DNA from: Methanoregula sp.
Lineage (GTDB): Archaea > Halobacteriota > Methanomicrobia > Methanomicrobiales > Methanospirillaceae
DNA: 10,138 bases
Reading direction: 5' to 3'
NCBI GenBank assembly: GCA_022710665.1
Contig: JAKLGN010000034.1
Span: 1-10,138 of the forward strand
The notes under the pieces are model-generated. The model did no database searches and was not told where the DNA came from. It saw nothing but the letters and a program-made list of their open reading frames with translations. The position numbers and the translations under genes were made by a program. Positions 5,717 to 10,138 of the stretch are shown one piece after another (position 1 is the stretch's first letter; each line of letters begins with the position of its first letter).

Positions 5717-7158
5717 GACGACCCTCCGGATCTCGAATCAATGAGTGTACCGCTGCCATCGCGGAGAAAGGCTGTATCCCCGTTGTTGCCCCAGAGCGGT
5801 TCAGTCCTGCCCATGAAGAGCGAGGTATCGTTCATCCTCCCGGTTCCGGTATATACTGTAACCGATTCACGGGACAGGATGAGATACGCCGGGAAGGTGT
5901 AGGGGCCGGCACCGGAAATATCTGACAGGGTCCATCCGGCCATAAGGACCGGCTCCTCGCCGCGGTTCGTGATCCTGACCCACTCCCCATTCAGGTTCTC
6001 CCGGTCGTCACCTGGCGCATTGAACTCCATGGCCTCGATCTTCACGAGCGAGACATTCCCGATCTGGACCGGGGGGATGGGTACCGGGATCGTTATCATG
6101 GGAGTGACAGTTGGGGGGGTTATGTTGGCAGTTACCTGATGGAGCACCGAAATCGTGGCAATTGCCGTGACAGCGGATGACGGGAATACAGGAGGGGCTG
6201 TTGTCCCAGGACCTGGCGTGGCGGATGATGAGAAAGGACTTTTCCAGACCCCTTCCTGTCCGTTCTCCGTAGTAACCGAGTATGTGGTGCCGTTGCTCTG
6301 GATAAGAACAGTACCGTCACGGTCAGTACGGAAGATGGAAGGCCCCACTGCCTGCAGGGCATCGAGCGTCTCCCGGTGGGGATAACCATAGGGATTGTCA
6401 CGGGAGAGAGAGATCACGGCAACTTCCGGCCTGACACGGGAGAGAAATGTTGCCGAGCTTGCATCGGAACTGCCATGGTGGGCAACTTTCAGGATTTGCG
6501 CTTCGGGAGAATACCCGGCCCTTATGAGTTCATTCTCTGCAACCGCACCTGCATCTCCGGTAAACAGGAAACTGATCCTCGCGTGCGATATCTTAAGGAC
6601 GATGCTGTTGGTATTCAGGTCACGTTCCAGCCGATCCTTCGGTGGGGAGAGGATGAGGATTGAAAGGGACGGATTGAGATCTATTTTCTGGCCCTGTTCC
6701 GCAATCATGTACCGGATACCCTTCCGGTTTACCGTTTCAAGAAAGCGTTCATAAAGCATGGATGTGTGGGGGAGACCTGAATCAAGCACCTTGTCTACCG
6801 GAAATGCATCCAGGACCTCCTGCATGCCGCCGATATGGTCGGAATGGGGGTGCGAAGCAACGAGAAGATCAATGTGGTCCACACCGAGTCTCCTGAGATC
6901 GTATACAACCTGGTCTCCCTGGTCCACTTCTCCTGCATCGATGAGGATTACTGTATCATGGTAGCGGACCAGCGATGCGTCCCCCTGGCCGACATCGAGA
7001 AAATATATACGGAGATCGCCGCTGTTCGCGGCCTCGTGCGATCGTGCTGGGTATATGCCGGTGAGATCGGTCGTACATCCGGAAGAGAAGATACCGGCAA
7101 TGATGATAAGGATAACCCAGACAGACAGGAAATCCTGCAACGAACCTCGAGGATTCAT
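5713..7158 (-). CDS. Secreted lipoprotein: ComEC-type metallo-beta-lactamase domain plus lamin-tail-like domain
   Basis: The protein has 481 aa. Residues 12-28 form a hydrophobic signal ending in a lipobox-like FSSGC, so Cys28 is the likely lipidated first residue outside the cell. Residues ~48-295 are a ComEC/Rec2-type MBL hydrolase: FLDVGQGDA (53-61), metal motif HPHSDH (103-108), LFTGD (Asp202), AHHGS (His227/228) and YPHRE (His261). A Thr/Pro/Ser-rich linker (~308-365) follows. Residues ~368-478 match an LTD (lamin-tail) beta-sandwich: VKIEAMEFNAPGDD, GEWVRITNRG, MAGWTLSD, LWGNNGDTAFLRD. Such proteins are suspected nucleases or phosphodiesterases acting on external DNA, but no substrate is established. 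The start lies 9 nt after the deaminase stop, with only a weak AGGT as SD. The downstream DUF3006 gene overlaps by 4 nt. Confidence 0.9.
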   Translation of the reverse strand: MNPRGSLQDFLSVWVILIIIAGIFSSGCTTDLTGIYPARSHEAANSGDLRIYFLDVGQGDASLVRYHDTVILIDAGEVDQGDQVVYDLRRLGVDHIDLLVASHPHSDHIGGMQEVLDAFPVDKVLDSGLPHTSMLYERFLETVNRKGIRYMIAEQGQKIDLNPSLSILILSPPKDRLERDLNTNSIVLKISHARISFLFTGDAGAVAENELIRAGYSPEAQILKVAHHGSSDASSATFLSRVRPEVAVISLSRDNPYGYPHRETLDALQAVGPSIFRTDRDGTVLIQSNGTTYSVTTENGQEGVWKSPFSSSATPGPGTTAPPVFPSSAVTAIATISVLHQVTANITPPTVTPMITIPVPIPPVQIGNVSLVKIEAMEFNAPGDDRENLNGEWVRITNRGEEPVLMAGWTLSDISGAGPYTFPAYLILSRESVTVYTGTGRMNDTSLFMGRTEPLWGNNGDTAFLRDGSGTLIDSRSGGSS

Positions 7159-7167
7159 GAGGGATAC

Positions 7168-8478
7168 CTAGGCGGATTGTGTCCTCTGCACAAGTTCCTC
7201 TGCTGCCGTTGCCGCTTGGGCAACGATCATACCCTCATCCCTGACCTGTCGGTCGTGCATGAGGATCCGTCCATCGCAGATGGTTGTCAGAACATCTCCC
7301 CCACAGCAGGAATAAACGAGGTTGGAGATTGCATTGTGGTGGGGAGTATTGGAGGCAGCGCGGGCACTTACAAGGATAATGTCCGCCGGCGCGCCAGATA
7401 CAAGGATTCCGGTTGAAAGCCCGAGCCCCTTTGCACCATGCACCGTTGCCACAGACAGTGCTTCGTGTGCCGGGAGGGTTGTAGGATCGTTCCAGAAGAA
7501 CTTCTGGAGCAGGGCCGCGGTCTTTGTTTCCCGGAGCATGTCGAGGTTGTTGTTCGAGGCACATCCGTCCGTTCCGAGACAGACGTTTGTTCCCGCTGCT
7601 TTCAGCCAGGGGTACGGCATAGCACGGTTGGTGGCAAGCTTCATATTGCTCGAAGGGTTGTGCGATACGGAAACACCCCGCTTCCCGAGGAGTACACACT
7701 CGGTCTCATCAAGCCAGCAGCAGTGGGCAGAGACCGTATGGGGGGTGAGAATTCCGCATTCGTCAAGAAGAAAGGCCGGGCGTTTTCCGTACCGAACGAT
7801 ACAGTCGTTTACTTCCTTTTCGGTCTCCGAGAGGTGGATGTGGATCCCGATCTTCTCACGGGCTGCAAAATCCGCGCACCATTGCAGACCTTCCTTCGAG
7901 ACCGTGTAGATGGCATGAGGACCCACAGCCGATCTGATCCGGGGATTGTTCATCGTGCGGATGTGGCGGACAAGGTTCTCCGTTGCTTTGCACTCAGCCT
8001 CCCGTTTCTCCGCGCTGAAGAGGTCAATGAAACCATAGGAAAGGGTTGCACGGATCCCGGCCTCGTCAACAGCGCGGGCTGCATCCTCCATCATGAAATA
8101 CATGTCATTGAAGGCAACGGTCCCGCTCTTGATCATCTCAAGACAGGCAAGTTTTGTCCCCCAGTAAACATCATCGGGGGTCAGGTTGGCTTCAAGCGGC
8201 CAGATCTTCTGGCTGAGCCAGTCCTGCAGGACCATATCATCGGCATAGCCCCGGAGAAGGCTCATGGCCGCATGGGAGTGGGTGTTGATAAGGCCGGGAA
8301 GCGCAACCGCCCCATCCCCATCGATGATTACTTCTGCCTCACCCTTGTATTCCCTCCTGATCCCATCGCCAGTGGCACCGATGATCCCGTCATCCTTCAC
8401 AAAGATGTCCGCAATCTTCCCGTTCAGCAGCACATCCGCAATCAGGATCGACTGCTTTCTGCCCAAAATATCATCCAT
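7168..8478 (-). CDS. dadD: 5'-deoxyadenosine / 5-methylthioadenosine / S-adenosylhomocysteine deaminase
   Basis: This 436-aa cytosolic amidohydrolase of the MtaD/DadD/TRZ-ATZ family hydrolyses the 6-amino group of adenosine derivatives to give inosine forms and ammonia. Active-site residues are in the expected order: His67/His69 (NTHSHA), Glu96 (WPLEA), His188 (GPHA), His215 and Glu218 (HIHLSETE), His252 (SAHCCW) and Asp304 (LGTDG). This spacing matches the characterised Thermotoga MTA/SAH deaminase. In Methanocaldococcus the orthologue (MJ1541, DadD) prefers 5'-deoxyadenosine, a radical-SAM by-product, and also accepts SAH and MTA. The sequence does not decide among these. The start is supported by an SD (GGGAG, 7 nt upstream). 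It lies 12 nt after the phosphorylase stop, and the two enzymes form consecutive steps of one salvage route. Confidence 0.93.
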   Translation of the reverse strand: MDDILGRKQSILIADVLLNGKIADIFVKDDGIIGATGDGIRREYKGEAEVIIDGDGAVALPGLINTHSHAAMSLLRGYADDMVLQDWLSQKIWPLEANLTPDDVYWGTKLACLEMIKSGTVAFNDMYFMMEDAARAVDEAGIRATLSYGFIDLFSAEKREAECKATENLVRHIRTMNNPRIRSAVGPHAIYTVSKEGLQWCADFAAREKIGIHIHLSETEKEVNDCIVRYGKRPAFLLDECGILTPHTVSAHCCWLDETECVLLGKRGVSVSHNPSSNMKLATNRAMPYPWLKAAGTNVCLGTDGCASNNNLDMLRETKTAALLQKFFWNDPTTLPAHEALSVATVHGAKGLGLSTGILVSGAPADIILVSARAASNTPHHNAISNLVYSCCGGDVLTTICDGRILMHDRQVRDEGMIVAQAATAAEELVQRTQSA

Positions 8479-8490
8479 AGCGCTTCTCCC

Positions 8491-9162
8491 TCAGGCCATC
8501 TGCCTGATAATGGTGTTCAGAATCTTCTCGGTCCGCCCCCGGTAATGGCGGGAAATCTCCAGCACCTCATCCCAGGTGAGGACCCTGTCTGCAATCCCGT
8601 TGGCGTAATTGTCCACGGTGCAGATGGCGGCAAACGGTATCGAAAGCTCGCGGGCAAGTGTTGCCTCGGAAGCAAGGGTCATACCTACGAGGTCGGCAAA
8701 GCGGGAAAGGGCTGCAATCTCGGCAACCGTTTCGAAACGCGGGCCTTTTGTCTGCACGTACGTCCCACCCAGCCTTGTTTCCGGGATAAGCCGGTGCAGC
8801 TCATGCGAAAGCTCCGGGGATAATTCCGGCATAATATGGTTAACGGCATGGTCATGAATGGAGGGATTTTCAGATATGCTCAGGTAATCTGCAGGCAGGA
8901 CCAGCGAGCCGGGTACGATAGTACGGTTCATTGATCCTGATGAGCCGAATGCGATGATGCGTTCAGCGCCGGCTAGGGCAAGTGCCGCCATGTTGGCTCG
9001 GAAATTGATCCGGTGGGGTGGCAGGTGCCGCTGGTGGCGCATCAGGATAACGACATCCCCCATGAGAACCTCCGCGTTCCCGAACGGGGTGTCAATCTGT
9101 CTCTTTTCAAGATCGGGAAGCGTGGAGAAGAGAAGGCTTGTCCCGCCAATGATCCCGAGCAT
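8491..9162 (-). CDS. MTAP/MTIP-family purine nucleoside phosphorylase, probably S-methyl-5'-thioinosine phosphorylase
   Basis: This 223-aa phosphorylase cleaves a 5'-modified purine nucleoside with phosphate. Motifs: phosphate loop GGTS (6-9), RHQRHLPPHRINFRAN (42-57), GSSGSMN (73-79), YVQTKGPRFET (135-145), VGMTLASEATLARE (159-172, Met161 at the ribose site) and DNYANG (184-189). Adenine-specific MTAPs have two Asp residues (D-Y-D) around the base. Here they are Asn185 and Ala187, the pattern I associate with 6-oxopurine-specific methylthioinosine phosphorylases. This fits the adjacent deaminase, which would make the inosine substrate. The protein is shorter than typical MTAP (about 260-280 aa). 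I chose the ATG at 9162 because GGAG lies 10 nt upstream and MLGIIGGTS fits the family. The ATG at 9171 is in frame but only 1 nt from that GGAG. It is the first gene of the four-gene cluster. Confidence 0.9.
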   Translation of the reverse strand: MLGIIGGTSLLFSTLPDLEKRQIDTPFGNAEVLMGDVVILMRHQRHLPPHRINFRANMAALALAGAERIIAFGSSGSMNRTIVPGSLVLPADYLSISENPSIHDHAVNHIMPELSPELSHELHRLIPETRLGGTYVQTKGPRFETVAEIAALSRFADLVGMTLASEATLARELSIPFAAICTVDNYANGIADRVLTWDEVLEISRHYRGRTEKILNTIIRQMA

Positions 9163-9250
9163 CAGGACCATGCTCCGATGAGATGATACCTGCTTCTATC
9201 CGCAACTTTCTGGAACTTTTGCATGGGATCCCTTTCCTGTCTAAAACAGG

Positions 9251-9328
9251 TTGGTGGGAGCAGCACTAATAACTAGCGTAATTTTCTTGGGGGGATACCG
9301 AAATGTAACCCATATTTACCCCCACCAA
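9251..9328 (-). promoter_or_regulatory. Mutually exclusive inverted repeats upstream of the salvage cluster
   Basis: On the minus strand, TTGGTGGGGGTA (9328-9317) can pair with TATCCCCCCAA (9297-9287) over 11 pairs with one bulged T and one G-U. Its first eight bases can pair perfectly instead with CCCACCAA (9258-9251). The two foldings compete for the same strand. The G-U would be an A-C mismatch on the + strand, so minus-strand RNA is favoured. A small hairpin CCTGT/ACAGG follows at 9236-9250. It is relevant only if transcription starts upstream of 9328, which is not shown. Confidence 0.25.
9265..9273 (-). promoter_or_regulatory. Possible TATA box for the four-gene minus-strand cluster
   Basis: The minus strand reads GTTATTAGT about 103 nt upstream of the phosphorylase start. 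A start near 9240 would give a ~75-nt leader. AT-rich alternatives exist around 9402-9409, so the assignment is weak. Confidence 0.25.
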
Positions 9329-9404
9329 TACCTGTGATGACTCCTGAAGCGGGGAATCATCGAAATAGTCAATTCGGTTCAGCATGTGGTGCACACATCC
9401 ATTA

Positions 9405-9437
9405 TTTTTTTTGTTTTTTTGGCTCTGTAAAAAAAAA
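9405..9437. terminator. Back-to-back T-tracts facing both directions
   Basis: The + strand has T8 (9405-9412) and T7 (9414-9420), and the minus strand has T9 (9429-9437). In archaea such runs terminate transcription. They have no assigned gene on either side, which hints at unannotated transcripts or insulation. Confidence 0.35.
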
Positions 9438-9456
9438 CCTTTTTCCCCGTGATGAT

Positions 9457-9503
9457 CTGCATCCCTCTTACACCGGGGGTCCCCGTTGAGCAACGGGATG
9501 CAG
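9457..9503. repeat. Inverted repeat with 9-bp perfect arms
   Basis: CTGCATCCC (9457-9465) is perfectly complementary to GGGATGCAG (9495-9503) across a 29-nt loop. An alternative internal stem, CCCGTT-GAGC-AACGGG (9482-9497), competes for the GGG at 9495-9497. The self-complementary CGGGGGTCCCCG (9474-9485) lies in the loop. It is a possible structured RNA or protein-binding site. Confidence 0.4.
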
Positions 9504-9572
9504 TGCGATATACGTGCATGGGTTCTGGTAATGCGTCGCCATCGCTACAGGGAAGCAGCCCAGCGGCAGGGG

Positions 9573-9659
9573 CTATTGCTCCCGAATGCGTCTGATAATT
9601 TTCCCAATGAGGTCTTGTGATAATTGCATTGAACAAAAGTGACTTTTTAGATTTTTCAC
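9573..9659 (-). pseudogene. Short protein-like fragment, possible gene relic
   Basis: A minus-strand frame from GTG 9659 to TAG 9573 encodes 28 residues, including QLSQDLIGKIIRRIREQ, which reads like the amphipathic end of a real protein. It has no SD. The open frame extends only a few codons further upstream before a TGA. I do not recognise a family. It could be the 3' remnant of a decayed gene, a tiny ORF, or chance. Confidence 0.2.
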
Positions 9660-9681
9660 GTTCTCAATTATTTGCGATCAA

Positions 9682-9779
9682 CGCCGCCTCCCCTGACGGG
9701 GCGCCCCCGCGTCGGATCATTAACATTGAGCAAACAAAAATACCAAGAAACTGCCCCGCCGTCCCCCGCAAGGGGCCCT
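9682..9779. ncRNA. GC-rich island with two related hairpins; candidate structured RNA
   Basis: Within AT-rich surroundings, two similar segments each carry CCGCC plus a C4/G4 hairpin: CCCC-TGAC-GGGG (9690-9701) and CCCC-GCAA-GGGG (9764-9775). The second has a GNRA tetraloop. The first overlaps a perfect palindrome GGGGCGCCCC (9698-9707). If read on the + strand, TTTTTAGA (near 9643-9650) could be its TATA box and T7 (9861-9867) its terminator. No known RNA family is recognised. Confidence 0.25.
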
Positions 9780-9897
9780 GAGGCAAAGGAGACCTCATAT
9801 CTGCTATTTTCATCATAACGGTGTGAGCCCATCCTTTCATATCCGTTTCTACAGAGCAGATTTTTTTGGATTATTTCGACTTTTTCAGTAAGCGTAA

Positions 9898-10138
9898 ATG
9901 GCTGGACAGTCCATACTCCCTGCTATGGGGACCTTCCTGACCGTCACTGATGAGCTGATACGAAACGGCGAATGCACGGATATTTACTTCATCCGGACTG
10001 AAGAGGCATTAAAAAACGACAACCTCAACCCGCATGTTGTCATGGAAGTAACTGCAACGTCTCTGCCGGACTCGTGGGCAGTCTCCTGCGGACTTGCCGA
10101 TGTGCTGGCTCTTCTTGACGGGGTCCCGGTGACGGTCG
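9898..10138 (+). CDS. Unrecognised protein, 5' part only
   Basis: An open frame of 80 codons runs from the ATG at 9898 to the window edge, beginning MAGQSILPAMGTFLTVTDEL. The translation reads as real protein: helix-like N-terminus, segment CTDIYFIRTEEAL, then HVVMEVTATSLPDSWAVSC and GLADVLALLDGVPVTV with strand-helix alternation. No signal peptide or membrane helix is visible, so it is probably cytosolic. I do not recognise the family and assign no function. No SD precedes the ATG. A TATA-like GATTATTT (9869-9876) ends 21 nt upstream, compatible with a leaderless mRNA. An in-frame ATG ten codons further on (9925) is an alternative start. The gene is the first after a 735-bp non-coding stretch. 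Confidence 0.7.
   Translation, partial: MAGQSILPAMGTFLTVTDELIRNGECTDIYFIRTEEALKNDNLNPHVVMEVTATSLPDSWAVSCGLADVLALLDGVPVTV

Larger units (their letters stand above)
9163..9897. other. 735-bp intergenic region without a convincing gene
   Basis: This is the longest non-coding stretch in the window. The available frames give low-complexity or unfamiliar peptides and none has a good start. It contains a possible promoter and leader for the minus-strand cluster, T-tracts on both strands (9405-9444), a 9-bp inverted repeat with a 29-nt loop (9457-9503), a short protein-like fragment (9573-9659, -), a GC-rich island with two hairpins (9682-9779), and a T7 run plus TATA-like sequence just before the gene at 9898. 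Confidence 0.6.

Noticed and set aside
7438..8823. Long + strand open frame (461 codons) opposite the deaminase and phosphorylase genes
   Set aside because: It runs antisense to two genes with intact family motifs and ribosome sites. Its translation has no recognisable domain, and such shadows are expected in GC-rich DNA.
9301..9400. A second box C/D RNA suggested by GTGATGA and CCTGA around 9333-9347
   Set aside because: No proper C' and D boxes follow at the usual spacing on either strand.
9266..9636. Two minus-strand frames (75 and 85 codons) in the long intergenic region
   Set aside because: They run through the T9 tract and translate to low-complexity Lys/Asn or mixed sequence with no SD and no family resemblance.
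9682..9779. CRISPR repeats, considered because two similar GC-rich hairpin units are present
   Set aside because: Only two imperfect copies are present. They lack a constant repeat length, regular spacers and nearby cas genes.

Overview
The window looks like chromosome from a mesophilic methanogenic archaeon, most likely order Methanomicrobiales (Methanoregula/Methanosphaerula-like). This is judged from gene content and style, without a database search. The signs are a fused formaldehyde-activating enzyme/hexulose-6-phosphate synthase (Fae-Hps), an intron-containing tRNA-Trp whose intron is a box C/D guide RNA, a methanogen-type 5'-deoxyadenosine/methylthioadenosine deaminase next to a methylthioinosine-type phosphorylase, archaeal TATA boxes, oligo-T terminators, and several starts with no Shine-Dalgarno (SD) sequence.

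Layout. Positions 2-472 (+) hold the 3' end of a secreted, membrane-anchored surface protein. Positions 638-1000 (+) encode a DUF1801 protein. It converges on fae-hps (1248-2429, -) across T-tract terminators for both strands. Positions 2638-2808 (-) are tRNA-Trp(CCA), with a 97-nt intron after nucleotide 37. The intron has boxes C, D', C' and D, and its two guides fit positions 34 and 39 of its own precursor. Divergent from the tRNA is an AMP-forming acyl-CoA synthetase (2966-4666, +), probably leaderless. Next comes a membrane protein with two tandem zinc ribbons (4839-5417, +), part of which is an exact 46-bp DNA duplication.

Positions 9162 down to 5501 (-) form one tight four-gene cluster, in transcription order: MTAP/MTIP-family phosphorylase, amidohydrolase deaminase (DadD/MtaD), a secreted lipoprotein fusing a ComEC-type metallo-beta-lactamase (MBL) domain to a lamin-tail-like domain (LTD), and a DUF3006 protein. 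The gaps are 12 nt, 9 nt and a 4-nt ATGA overlap. The first two genes form a plausible two-step salvage route: methylthioadenosine or 5'-deoxyadenosine is deaminated to the inosine form, which is then phosphorolysed to hypoxanthine and the ribose-1-phosphate derivative. Why a secreted MBL/LTD protein and DUF3006 are attached is the most interesting open question here.

Positions 9163-9897 contain no convincing gene. They hold dense inverted repeats, T-tracts on both strands, two related GC-rich hairpins and a short protein-like fragment, and may include an RNA gene and a structured operon leader. An unrecognised gene begins at 9898 (+) and runs off the window.
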